In this document: one piece after another, positions 46,523 to 54,974 of the stretch
Position numbering within the stretch: the first letter of the stretch is position 1
How the letters are laid out: the number at the start of each line of letters is the position of its first letter
From: an uncultured Erythrobacter sp.
GTDB taxonomy: Bacteria; Pseudomonadota; Alphaproteobacteria; Sphingomonadales; Sphingomonadaceae
Length of the DNA: 64,000 nucleotides
Direction: 5' to 3'
Assembly (NCBI RefSeq): GCF_947492365.1
Contig: NZ_CANLMB010000001.1
Span: 1,364,001 to 1,428,000, forward strand
Notes under the pieces: generated by a model
Told to the model about the DNA's origin: nothing
Seen by the model: the letters and a program-made list of their open reading frames with translations, nothing else
The model's database searches: none
Program-made: the position numbers and the translations under genes

Positions 46523-47724
46523 TGCCAGCGCCGCCGCGCGAGCATCCGTTAGCGCGGGGCAAGTGGGCACAGCGGGCGAGCAGCTTTTTGGCGCGGGCAT
46601 GGGAGAAAGGGTGGCTTCCGCCTCCTGTTCTCGATGCCGAGGCAATTTGGGCGCAGGCCGCAAAGCGCTTCGAAGCCGAGGCCGAGCGCGGTGGACGTTC
46701 AGGCGAAGACGTCGCCGATTTCCGCGAGCGGTTCGCCCGGCTTGTGCAAGCTGTGCGCGAGGAAGCGGACCTCAACGCGCTGGGTCAGGCGATGGCTTGG
46801 GGGCAGCTGAGCCGCGTGGTCGCAAACCGGCTCAAGCTGGGCGCGCTGTGGAACCGGCAGCCCGAGCTGCTCGAAACCACCCTCGCCCCGCCAATCATCG
46901 TCATCGGCCATATGCGCAGCGGGACGACGCGCATTCACAAGCTGCTCGCCGCCGATCCCGCGCATTCGCACACGCGCTATTGCGACGCCTATCACCCGGT
47001 GCCGGGATTGGCCGGAATAAGCCTGTTAAAGGGCGCGCTCGAGCTTGCGATGCTGGGCGCGCTCAATCCGTGGATGCAGGCGATCCACCCGATGGCATCG
47101 GGCGAGGTCGAGGAGGAGCTGGCCTGGATATCCGCCGGTCTGCACCACTCGATCTACGAAACCCAGTGGCATATCCCGAGCTATTCCGTGTGGAGCGAAG
47201 CGCGTGACTCTGCGTGCGTTTACCGCGAATTTGCGCGCATATTGAAGAGCGACGCGGCGCATCGCGGCATTGCTGACAAGCCGCGCGTGATGAAAGTGCC
47301 CGCTTTCGCCGAAGACCTCCGCACATTGATCACCCTGTTTCCCGATGCGAGGCTGGTGCTGGCCGAGCGCGATCTGGAGGCCGTGCATCGCAGCGCCGTC
47401 TCTCTTTGCGCCAACCAGATGGCGGTGCAGACTGACAGCTGCGACCTGACAAGGATCGAGGCGCTGTGGCGGCACAAGATCGACTTACGCGAGGGGCGCA
47501 TGGCCGAGGCGCTCGCCAGTTGGAAAGGCCCGATCACTCAGTTGCATTATGACGCCTTGGGTGAGGACTCGGAGCGCGAAATCAGGCGCGCCTATGCCGA
47601 ACTCAGCCTTGACCTCACCCCGCATGCACTCGCCGCAATGCGCGCGCAAATGGCAAAGGCGCAAGAAGGCCGCCACCGCGCCCACTCCGAACAGCTCGCA
47701 CTGTTCGAGCGGGATGGCGTCTAG
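46522..47724 (+). CDS. sulfotransferase-family protein
   Basis: A 400-residue PAPS-dependent sulfotransferase-like protein. The N-terminal 115 residues are helical, then a P-loop-type phosphosulfate site IVIGHMRSGTTRIHKLL (126-142), a second phosphate-binding region around FPDARLVLAERDLEAVHRSAVSL, and a C-terminal helix. The acceptor is unknown. Its ATG overlaps the purN stop by one base (TAATG), so it is translationally coupled to purine genes, an unusual partner. Its stop abuts the convergent mddA-like gene directly. Confidence 0.87.
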   Translation: MPAPPREHPLARGKWAQRASSFLARAWEKGWLPPPVLDAEAIWAQAAKRFEAEAERGGRSGEDVADFRERFARLVQAVREEADLNALGQAMAWGQLSRVVANRLKLGALWNRQPELLETTLAPPIIVIGHMRSGTTRIHKLLAADPAHSHTRYCDAYHPVPGLAGISLLKGALELAMLGALNPWMQAIHPMASGEVEEELAWISAGLHHSIYETQWHIPSYSVWSEARDSACVYREFARILKSDAAHRGIADKPRVMKVPAFAEDLRTLITLFPDARLVLAERDLEAVHRSAVSLCANQMAVQTDSCDLTRIEALWRHKIDLREGRMAEALASWKGPITQLHYDALGEDSEREIRRAYAELSLDLTPHALAAMRAQMAKAQEGRHRAHSEQLALFERDGV

Positions 47725-48462
47725 CTAGCGAACCCTGCCAATGCCCGGAATGAAGGCTCCGACACGGCTGCGATACTCGGCATATTGTTCACCGAAGACA
47801 TCGAGCAGGTCGCGTTCTTCATAGGCAATTCCGATAACTATATAGATCGTGAAACCTGCGGCCATGAAGGCGTGGCTGTAGGTCATATCGGGTGTGGCCC
47901 ACAGGCCAATGAAGAAGCCGGTATACAGCGGGTGACGCACTAACTTGTAGAATAGCGGCGTTCGCATCTGAGGCGGAGCTGCTGTCTTTCCGGTCAGATT
48001 GTGCCAAGCCTGTTGCAGTCCAAACAGCTCGAAATGATTGAGTAGGAATGTGGACAGAAGCAGGATCGCCCAGCCCAGCCAGAACAGCGCCCAGATTGCC
48101 ATGCGCACGGCTTCATTCTGGATCGACCAGATGGTCCCTTCGATCGGATACCAGAAGTGGAAGAGAGCGCCGAGAACCAGCACCGTTCCAAGCAGGTAGA
48201 AGCTGCGCTCAACCGGCGCGGGAACAATCCTGGTCCAGCGTTCCTTGAAGCCGGGCCGCGCCATGACGCTGTGTTGGACGCCGAACAGCGCGATCAGACC
48301 GGAATTGACCAGCAGAGCGGTTACCACGGGACCATCGCGGCCATTGTCGACCGTCAAAGGCATGAAATCGAACGCCCCAACCCAGCCGATCAGAAAGAGT
48401 AGCGCCGCAACCGCAGCTGCGTAGAATGTAGCTGACACAAGCATCAGAAACAGTTTGCCCAT
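47725..48462 (-). CDS. mddA: probable methanethiol S-methyltransferase
   Basis: A 245-residue integral membrane methyltransferase of the ICMT/PEMT type. It has about five or six hydrophobic segments. The cofactor signature is in the C-terminal third: LVRHPLYTGFFIGLWATP and YEERDLLDVFGEQYAEYRSRV. The HSVMARPGFKERWTR segment and the long FHFWYPIEGTIW turn match MddA, which makes dimethyl sulfide from methanethiol. ICMT or NnrU-like relatives are the alternative. MGKLFLML at 48462 follows GGGGAGGAACTT; the longer frame is not needed. Confidence 0.78.
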   Translation of the reverse strand: MGKLFLMLVSATFYAAAVAALLFLIGWVGAFDFMPLTVDNGRDGPVVTALLVNSGLIALFGVQHSVMARPGFKERWTRIVPAPVERSFYLLGTVLVLGALFHFWYPIEGTIWSIQNEAVRMAIWALFWLGWAILLLSTFLLNHFELFGLQQAWHNLTGKTAAPPQMRTPLFYKLVRHPLYTGFFIGLWATPDMTYSHAFMAAGFTIYIVIGIAYEERDLLDVFGEQYAEYRSRVGAFIPGIGRVR

Positions 48463-48555
48463 AAGTTCCTCCCCAGAACCGTTCGAGCGACCCGCTAGAT
48501 ACATAGCTGCATGAAGCACGCGAAGCGAATCAGCGAAAGGCAAACCCCGGAATCA

Positions 48556-48591
48556 AAAAGGCCCCGCTGCGTCTGCGCAGCGGGGCCTTTT
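48556..48591 (-). terminator. intrinsic terminator of ndk
   Basis: AAAAGGCCCCGCTGCG (48556-48571) and CGCAGCGGGGCCTTTT (48576-48591) form a perfect 16-base stem with a 4-base loop. On the reverse strand it ends in a T run, 22 bases after the ndk stop. It also carries T's on the forward strand, so it can work in both directions. Confidence 0.93.
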
Positions 48592-48613
48592 CTAAATTCC
48601 GCTGAAAAGCGCG

Positions 48614-49036
48614 TTAGCCGACGATTTCGTCTGCCGAGAAGAAGAAGTCGATTTCGATCTTCGCGTTCTCTTCGCTGTCCGAACCGTGGACGGTGTTTTC
48701 GCCGATCGAAAGCGCGTGTTCCTTGCGGATCGTGCCTTCTGCGGCTTCGGCGGGGTTGGTTGCGCCCATGATGTCGCGGTTGCGCTTCACGGCGTCTTCG
48801 CCTTCGAGAACCTGCACGACAACCGGCTCGCTCATCATGAAGTCGACGAGTTCACCGAAGAACGGACGCTCGGAATGGACCGCGTAGAAGCCTTCGGCCT
48901 GTTCGCGTGTCATGTGGATGCGCTTGGATGCGACAACGCGCAGGTCTGCGCCTTCGAGCATGGCAGTGACAGCGCCGGTCAGGTTGCGCTTGGTGGCATC
49001 GGGCTTGATGATCGAAAAGGTGCGGGTAACCGCCAT
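48614..49036 (-). CDS. ndk: nucleoside diphosphate kinase
   Basis: A 140-residue kinase that balances nucleoside triphosphates. It shows [14 protein letters not shown], the [14 protein letters not shown] segment, and the phosphorylated active-site H117 in TVHGSDS. Length is standard. The ATG follows AAGGAATACAATC. It is monocistronic, with its own terminator at 48556. Confidence 0.99.
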   Translation of the reverse strand: MAVTRTFSIIKPDATKRNLTGAVTAMLEGADLRVVASKRIHMTREQAEGFYAVHSERPFFGELVDFMMSEPVVVQVLEGEDAVKRNRDIMGATNPAEAAEGTIRKEHALSIGENTVHGSDSEENAKIEIDFFFSADEIVG

Positions 49037-49158
49037 GATTGTATTCCTTGAACAAGAGAGTGCGCGCCCATGAGCGCTCGGGGGAGTTGTTGCGCGCGCC
49101 CCTAACGCCGGTGCGGCGCTAATTCAAGCCTTTGCGAAGTCGCAATCGCTGATCTGCG

Positions 49159-49668
49159 TCACTCGCCTTTGCCCACAGTCAGCTGCACTGTTGCAGGCCC
49201 GCCATCTGCATCGGGCACGACGCTGACGGAAAAGCTGCTTCCATCCGGCCCCTCACCGCCAATAATCCGCGCATTTCCAGTGGTGAGTTCCATCTGGATT
49301 TTGTGCTCCGTAGCCTCTGCTTCGGCGCGGTAATGCGCGATGATATCTTCAATATCTGCGTCCACCTGCATCACGACCACAGTGCCTGCTTGGTCGACGC
49401 CGTCGATATTCATCGCGCTCAGAATCGAAGCACGCGGGAAAATCGTCCAGCCATCGGGAAGATTCGGCGTAACGTCCGGCCCGCTTTGAAAGCTCGCCTC
49501 ACCATCGGGTCCGGTGATGACCATATTCGTTTCACCTTCGCCATTGCCGAAGGTCATTTCGGTGCCATCGGCGGAGATTGTTGTGCCGTCCGCGTTCTCA
49601 TCAACATCTGAACCGCAGGCCGACAACGCAAGGAGCGGCAGCACTGCAGCGACGAGTATTTTGTTCAT
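49159..49668 (-). CDS. lipoprotein of unknown function
   Basis: A 169-residue lipoprotein. The leader MNKILVAAVLPLLALSAC ends in a lipobox (LSAC, Cys18). After an acidic linker the mature domain has MVITGPDGEASFQSG, LPDGWTIFPRASILSAMNID and a likely beta-rich C-terminus with GDNARIIGG-like turns. No family recognised. The start at 49668 follows GGGGAACACATTT; other ATGs at 49683 and 49707 only lengthen the n-region. It lies 61 bases after holC in the same direction. Confidence 0.75.
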   Translation of the reverse strand: MNKILVAAVLPLLALSACGSDVDENADGTTISADGTEMTFGNGEGETNMVITGPDGEASFQSGPDVTPNLPDGWTIFPRASILSAMNIDGVDQAGTVVVMQVDADIEDIIAHYRAEAEATEHKIQMELTTGNARIIGGEGPDGSSFSVSVVPDADGGPATVQLTVGKGE

Positions 49669-49729
49669 AAATGTGTTCCCCATCTCCCCTGCTCCTCCAT
49701 CGCCCATTCAAGGCCTGGTCTGCAAGCGC

Positions 49730-50164
49730 TCAGGCTTTCTTGACCCATTTGCCGTCTTCCTGAGCGAAGTAAGCGCGTTCCATATCCTCACTCGCGTCGA
49801 GCCCGCGCCAAGTCGCGCGCGCGGCCTCAAGCGAGGTATCGTCGAATAAGAGGAAGACGCGCGCAAAGCCCGCCGGTTCCCGATATTCGCCATCGGCAAA
49901 GATGATGTGGCTGGCGGTGTTCAGAGCCTCGACTGCCTCGGAAAGCAGCACCGGCTGTTCGGCAGCACCAACGGCAGAAGCTTCACCATTGGCGAGAAAG
50001 CTCTCCGGCCCTGCCTTCCACAATTCGTCCGAAATCGCCTTGCGCTGGGCCGCATCCTTACTGACCACCAGCAACCGCTCCCCTGCGCCCAACACGCGCT
50101 GCGCGATCAGGGCGACCACTTTCTCGACCGGATCGCGGGAGAGTTGCCAGAAATCGACTTTCAT
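49730..50164 (-). CDS. holC: DNA polymerase III chi subunit
   Basis: A 144-residue HolC protein, which links the clamp loader to SSB. It shows the N-terminal VDFWQLSRDPVEKVVALIAQRVLGAGERLLV, the nucleotide-fold-like core and the final KWVKKA. In alphaproteobacteria holC usually lies next to pepA, as here. The start at 50164 overlaps the stop of the upstream membrane-protein gene by four bases (ATGA). Confidence 0.93.
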   Translation of the reverse strand: MKVDFWQLSRDPVEKVVALIAQRVLGAGERLLVVSKDAAQRKAISDELWKAGPESFLANGEASAVGAAEQPVLLSEAVEALNTASHIIFADGEYREPAGFARVFLLFDDTSLEAARATWRGLDASEDMERAYFAQEDGKWVKKA

Positions 50165-50586
50165 GCCTCGTCTTCGCCCTCCTGCCGCAGCCTGCGCCGA
50201 GCGAGGAACCAGTAAACGAGGCCGGCAGTCACAACGAATGATACGAGCCCAAAGGGCAAGAGATCCACGTAGTCGGCGCCTAACGAGAGAAAAATGATAA
50301 TGAGCCCCAGAGGCCAGACAATCAAATCGCCCGAAACGAGGAGATCGAGGCTGGAAACGGGAGCGAAGCACAAGGCGAGCAAGGCTGCTGTTACGGCATC
50401 GGCACCCGCGCTTCCGCCAGAGGATGCGCGCCGCGCTATGAAAATGATCGCCGCAACAATCGCGGCAATGACAAGAAAGATGCCTACGAAGAAGTAGATC
50501 ATCCCGGAAAAGTCGCTGGCCATTGCCGGAGCCGGAGTGGCCAGCAAAAGCATGGTCAGAGCCGCGAAACCTAGCTTACCCTTCAT
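50161..50586 (-). CDS. small membrane protein between pepA and holC
   Basis: A 141-residue protein with an N-terminal signal peptide ([20 protein letters not shown]) and about four further hydrophobic segments (28-50, 66-82, 88-103, 110-127). The C-terminus is basic then acidic ([12 protein letters not shown]). No family recognised. Its start overlaps the end of the DUF2256 mini-gene by 11 bases and its stop overlaps holC by four, so it is part of a compressed pepA-DUF2256-x-holC operon. Confidence 0.72.
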   Translation of the reverse strand: MKGKLGFAALTMLLLATPAPAMASDFSGMIYFFVGIFLVIAAIVAAIIFIARRASSGGSAGADAVTAALLALCFAPVSSLDLLVSGDLIVWPLGLIIIFLSLGADYVDLLPFGLVSFVVTAGLVYWFLARRRLRQEGEDEA

Positions 50587-50734
50587 CCGTCTTGCCCTTC
50601 ATCTTGCGGCACCTGTCCGAACAATAGCGGACATTGTCCCAATCGCGCTCCCATTTCTTGCGCCAGGTAAACGGCAGTCCGCAAGCCGCGCAGATCTTGG
50701 ACGGCAGGTCCGATTTCTTGCGCATCCGCGCCAT
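50576..50734 (-). CDS. DUF2256 zinc-ribbon mini-protein
   Basis: A 52-residue basic protein. It contains two CxxC-type pairs: [16 protein letters not shown] and VRYCSDRCR, the DUF2256 signature that probably binds one zinc ion. Translated directly from the sequence, it runs from [13 protein letters not shown] to KTDEG. Start is ATG 50734 or the second ATG at 50725. It begins 7 bases after the pepA stop and overlaps the next gene by 11 bases. Function unknown. Confidence 0.88.
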   Translation of the reverse strand: MARMRKKSDLPSKICAACGLPFTWRKKWERDWDNVRYCSDRCRKMKGKTDEG

Positions 50735-50741
50735 GCTGGCT

Positions 50742-52199
50742 CTATTCGACGTTGTCCGCGACGAAGCGGTCGATCAGGCGCGCGCCGTATCCGGTTGCGC
50801 CCTTGTCATGCGTTGCGCCCGGCTTGTCGGAAAAGACCATGCCCGCAATGTCGCAATGCGCCCACGGCGTGCCCTTCTTGATGAAGCGGTGGAGGAATTG
50901 CGCAGCGGTGATCGAACCGGCACCGCGCGGACCGACATTCTTGACGTCGGCAATCGGGCTGTCGATCAGCTTGTCATAGGCCGGGCCGATCGGCAGGCGC
51001 CACAGCTTGTCTCCGGTCGCAAGGCCTGCGCCCAGAAGCTGCTCGGCCAGCTCGTCATCATTGGCGAACACGCCGCCATGTTCGTGGCCCAGCGCAATGA
51101 TCATCGCGCCGGTAAGCGTGGCGAAATCGACGATGCGCGCGGGATCATACTGCTCCTGCGCCCAATGCAGCGCGTCGCACAGGACCAGCCGCCCTTCGGC
51201 GTCGGTGTTGAGCACTTCGATTGTCTGTCCGCTCATGGAGGTGAGCACGTCGCCGGGACGGATCGCATTGCCGTCGGGCATGTTTTCTACGAGCCCCATC
51301 ACACCGATGACGTTGGCCTTGGCCTTGCGCGAAACCAGCGAGAGCATACCGCCCGCAACCGCGCCCGCGCCGCCCATGTCCCACTTCATGTCTTCCATGC
51401 CGGGTCCGGGCTTCAGAGAAATGCCGCCCGTGTCGAAGGTAACACCCTTGCCAACAAAGACGGTCGGCTTGTCGCCATCCTTGCCGCCATTCCAGCGGAT
51501 CGCGAGCAGGCGCGAGGCCTTGGCCGAACCCTGCCCCACACCGAGCAGCGCCCCCATGCCGAGCTTAGCCATTTCGTCTTCGCCCAGCACCGTGATCTCT
51601 GCGCCGGTGCCTGCAAAGGCTTCCTCGCACATCGCCACGAAGCTTTCGGGATAAAGGACATTGGGCGGAAGGGTGATTAGCTGCTTGGTGAACTCAACGC
51701 CCTGCGCAATCGCGGCCTGTTCCTCCCATGCCGCTTCGGTGCCTTCGGGTGCGCCGATCACATGGACTTTTTCGAGCGTGATCTTCTTTTCCGCCGCCAG
51801 CTTGGTGCGATATTCGTCATATGCCCATGCCCGCAGCCGCACGCCGGTGAGCACGGCAGCGGCTTCTTCGGCGGACAGTTCGGCGTGGCCGAGGTCGATG
51901 ACCATCTCTGCCTCGCCCGAACGCAGATATTTCGCCATCAAGGCCCCGCCCGCACGCTCGATATTGAGGCGGCGCGTCTCGGCATCTTTCTCGCCCGCAC
52001 CAGCCAGCGCGATGCGGTTGACCGAACCGTCAGCCGAAACGAAGCTTTCGAACACCTGCCCGGCGCTGCCTTTGAAGCGTGCTGCCGGAGCACCCTCGCT
52101 CAACGCTGCGTCAAGATCGCCAAGCGTATCGCCCTGGTTCACAATCCGCGCGATAAGGCGGACATTGGCTGGATGGGTGTTAGTGAATTGAATGTGCAT
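50742..52199 (-). CDS. pepA: leucyl aminopeptidase (M17 family)
   Basis: A 485-residue cytosolic two-metal aminopeptidase. The catalytic region has [27 protein letters not shown] and the hallmark NTDAEGRL at 331-338. The N-terminal domain is divergent, as usual. The ATG follows GGAGCGAGC. It heads an operon running through DUF2256, a membrane protein and holC, and is divergent from lptD. Confidence 0.97.
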   Translation of the reverse strand: MHIQFTNTHPANVRLIARIVNQGDTLGDLDAALSEGAPAARFKGSAGQVFESFVSADGSVNRIALAGAGEKDAETRRLNIERAGGALMAKYLRSGEAEMVIDLGHAELSAEEAAAVLTGVRLRAWAYDEYRTKLAAEKKITLEKVHVIGAPEGTEAAWEEQAAIAQGVEFTKQLITLPPNVLYPESFVAMCEEAFAGTGAEITVLGEDEMAKLGMGALLGVGQGSAKASRLLAIRWNGGKDGDKPTVFVGKGVTFDTGGISLKPGPGMEDMKWDMGGAGAVAGGMLSLVSRKAKANVIGVMGLVENMPDGNAIRPGDVLTSMSGQTIEVLNTDAEGRLVLCDALHWAQEQYDPARIVDFATLTGAMIIALGHEHGGVFANDDELAEQLLGAGLATGDKLWRLPIGPAYDKLIDSPIADVKNVGPRGAGSITAAQFLHRFIKKGTPWAHCDIAGMVFSDKPGATHDKGATGYGARLIDRFVADNVE

Positions 52200-52340
52200 G
52201 CTCGCTCCGATCTGGGGACGGCTGTGATTGGGCCTGAAACGGGGGCGCCCGGGCCAGCGCGATGCACGCTTGATCCCGGCAATTTGTGCGCCCCGTCAAT
52301 GGCGATTGCGATTAGTCGCGAGCGGTGCAATAGGCAAGCC

Positions 52341-54734
52341 ATGTCGGGAGTTTCCACGGTCCGCGCATTTGCGAATTGCCGCCGAGAATGGCGTTCCATG
52401 TCGAGCCCGCTGGCGCTTGGCGCGATGGCGTTTGCGCTCTTGGGTGTTGCTGCGCCCGCTGCCGCTCAGGAGGAACAGCGCGAACTCACGCAGGAAGAGC
52501 AGGACGATCTGGTCTTTGAGATGGAGCTAGCGCATGGCGGCGCGCGCGTTCCGCTCTCAAGTTTCGACAGTCCGGTCGCGGTTCAGGTGGTTACCGCAGA
52601 GGATGTCGCTGCGGCGCAAGAGAGCGAGTCCCGTGAGCCAATCGCCTTCGAGGCGGATCAGGTCGCTTACGACAATCAAGCCGAGACAATCACCGCGCGC
52701 GGCAATGTCATTCTGCGCAATGAACACGCATCTGTGCGCGCAGACGAGGTCGTGTGGGACCGCAACAGCGGCACAATAACTGCGCGTGGCAGCATCCGTT
52801 TCGTCGATAGTGTCGGCAACCAGATCTTCACCGAAAGCCTCGAACTCAACGATGAATTCGAAGCGGGCGCGATGGAGGAATTGCTGCTTGCTTTGCGTCA
52901 GGGCGGCAGGCTGGCGGCACGGTCTGCGCAGCGCGGTGAGGATGGCACAGTCCTGCTCACCGACGCGGCCTACACCGCCTGCGCCGTCACCGGCGATGAT
53001 GGCTGCGCGCAGAACCCGAGCTGGCGCATCACCGCCGACCGGGTAACTTACGATCCTGATGAAAGCCGCGTGCGTTTTCGCGGGGCGATGCTCGAATTGT
53101 TCGGCGCGCGCATCCTGCCGCTGCCCGGCCTCGCGATCCGCACCGATGGCCGCGCGGAAAGCGGCTTTCTGGTCCCCGACATCCGATTTGACCAAGTGAA
53201 CGGGCTGGAGATTTCGGGCGAGTATTACTGGCGGGTCGCCGACAATCAGGATCTGACACTCGGCACTTCGATCTACACCGATGCCCCGCCGATGGTTTCG
53301 GCTGAGTGGCGGCACCTGACGGAGAAAGGCGCCTACCAGATCACCGGTTATGCGACCTCCAGCAGGCGCGTTTCAAACTTTGGCGCCACTCCTACCACTC
53401 AAAGCGACCCGCGCGGCTATCTGTTCGCCAATGGCCGGTTTCTGTTCTCGCCCGAATGGAGCCTCACTGGCTCTGTCCGGCTGGCGAGCGACCGCACATT
53501 CCTGCGCCGTTATGATCTCAGCCGCGATGACCGGCTGCGCTCGACCATCAATCTGGAGCGGATCGACGACAATTCCTATCTCAGCCTAGCCGGTTGGGCG
53601 ACGCAGACGCTGCGCATCAATGCCGCACAAGGGCAAGTGCCACTCGCGGTTCCGGCTTTTGATTATCGCCGTATCCTCGATGATCCGGTGCTGGGCGGCG
53701 AAGTGCAATTGCAGGCCAACACGCTCAGTCTGGTGCGCAATGAAGGGCAGGACACTCAGCGCGCCTTTGCAGGTGCGCGTTGGGATTTGCGGCGGCTGAC
53801 GGGGCTCGGCCAAGTGGTCACGCTCACCGGATTGGTGCGCGGCGATGTCTATAACACGCAAAACACGCTGGCGACTTTGACGCAGGTCTATCGCGGCAAT
53901 GAAGGCTGGACCACACGCGGTGTTGCGACCGCAGCGGTCGATATCGAATGGCCGTTTGTGGGCGAGATGTTCGGCGGGACGCAGGTGCTCAAACCGCGCA
54001 TCCAGATCGTCGCCAGCCCGCCGACCCGCAACCTTGCCGTTCCGAACGAGGATGCGCGCGCGATTGATCTGGAGGATTCCAATCTCTTCGCGCTCAACCG
54101 TTTCCCCGGCTATGACCGCGTCGAAGACGGCGCGCGGGTTACATGGGGCATAGACTGGGAGCTGACCCGTCCGGGCTGGCGCGTGCGCACCAATGTCGGC
54201 CAGTCCTACCGCCTCTCCAACGAACGCGAGATTTTCCCTGATGGAACCGGGCTTTCTGACCGGGTTTCGGATTTTGTCGGGCGGACCGAAGTGCGCTATC
54301 GCAACTTCCTTGCCGTCACCCACCGGTTCCGCATCGACAAGGACAGCTTGGCCGTCCGCCGCAATGAAATCGACGCGACCATCGGATCGCAGCGCAATTA
54401 TTTCGAAGTCGGCTATCTGCGCCTCAACCGCGACATTCAGACGGTCGAGGATTTGCAGGACCGCGAGGAGATTCGCGCCGCGGGCCGCTTTACAATTGGG
54501 CGCAATTGGTCGGTGTTCGGCTCCGGCGTCTTCAACCTGACCAGCGCCGCCGAAGACCCCGTTTTCGCGCCTGACGGGTTCGAACCGATCCGCACCCGGC
54601 TGGGCGTTGCCTATAGCGACGACTGCATCGAATTCGGCGCGACATGGCGCCGCGACTTCATCAGCGCAGGCGACGCGGAACGCGGCAACAGTTTTCAGGT
54701 GTTCTTTGCCCTACGCAATCTGGGCTTCCGATAG
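52341..54734 (+). CDS. lptD: LPS assembly protein LptD
   Basis: An outer-membrane protein of about 797 residues that inserts LPS into the outer leaflet. The signal peptide ends near AAPAAA before QEEQREL. An OstA/LptA-like periplasmic domain follows (IAFEADQVAYDNQAETITARGNVILRN, read in parts), then a long beta-barrel with LPLPGLAIRTDGRAESGFLVPDI and the final aromatic strand ending LGFR. I start at ATG 52341 because it supplies four arginines before the hydrophobic core. ATG 52398 lacks a basic n-region, and a frame open to 51762 is not plausible. Confidence 0.95.
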   Translation: MSGVSTVRAFANCRREWRSMSSPLALGAMAFALLGVAAPAAAQEEQRELTQEEQDDLVFEMELAHGGARVPLSSFDSPVAVQVVTAEDVAAAQESESREPIAFEADQVAYDNQAETITARGNVILRNEHASVRADEVVWDRNSGTITARGSIRFVDSVGNQIFTESLELNDEFEAGAMEELLLALRQGGRLAARSAQRGEDGTVLLTDAAYTACAVTGDDGCAQNPSWRITADRVTYDPDESRVRFRGAMLELFGARILPLPGLAIRTDGRAESGFLVPDIRFDQVNGLEISGEYYWRVADNQDLTLGTSIYTDAPPMVSAEWRHLTEKGAYQITGYATSSRRVSNFGATPTTQSDPRGYLFANGRFLFSPEWSLTGSVRLASDRTFLRRYDLSRDDRLRSTINLERIDDNSYLSLAGWATQTLRINAAQGQVPLAVPAFDYRRILDDPVLGGEVQLQANTLSLVRNEGQDTQRAFAGARWDLRRLTGLGQVVTLTGLVRGDVYNTQNTLATLTQVYRGNEGWTTRGVATAAVDIEWPFVGEMFGGTQVLKPRIQIVASPPTRNLAVPNEDARAIDLEDSNLFALNRFPGYDRVEDGARVTWGIDWELTRPGWRVRTNVGQSYRLSNEREIFPDGTGLSDRVSDFVGRTEVRYRNFLAVTHRFRIDKDSLAVRRNEIDATIGSQRNYFEVGYLRLNRDIQTVEDLQDREEIRAAGRFTIGRNWSVFGSGVFNLTSAAEDPVFAPDGFEPIRTRLGVAYSDDCIEFGATWRRDFISAGDAERGNSFQVFFALRNLGFR

Positions 54735-54830
54735 GCACCCTCCCCACTTTGTATCCGCATATGAATCAGGGTGCGCGTTGGCAGCGCGGGAAAAAGGGGT
54801 TAAGGGCCGAAATCGAGCGCACTCAGCCTG

Positions 54831-54901
54831 TGTTCAGCCAGCGGGCGGCAATCGCTGGATCGAGCTGACGGCCCGAAGTGGGCCCAGAAGTTGGCTGAAC
54901 A
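54831..54901 (+). ncRNA. possible structured RNA element between lptD and surA
   Basis: TGTTCAGCCA (54831-54840) and TGGCTGAACA (54892-54901) are perfect 10-base complementary arms. Between them are two smaller hairpins: AGCG (54840-54843) with CGCT (54853-54856), and GGCCC-GAAGT-GGGCC (54870-54884). Together they would form a three-way junction in the 240-base lptD-surA gap, ending 73 bases before the surA GTG. It may be a leader, an attenuator-like structure or a small RNA. Only base pairing supports it. Confidence 0.4.
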
Positions 54902-54974
54902 AAGCCGGGCGCGCAAACAGACCCACGATCAGGGGCGACGCCTGACAGGAACTAGAGAAAATCGGGATTAAAAA

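Noticed and set aside
51762..52340. An N-terminal extension of LptD into the pepA gene
   Set aside because: The signal peptide fixes the start near 52341-52398; the extension is antisense to the conserved pepA N-terminal domain.
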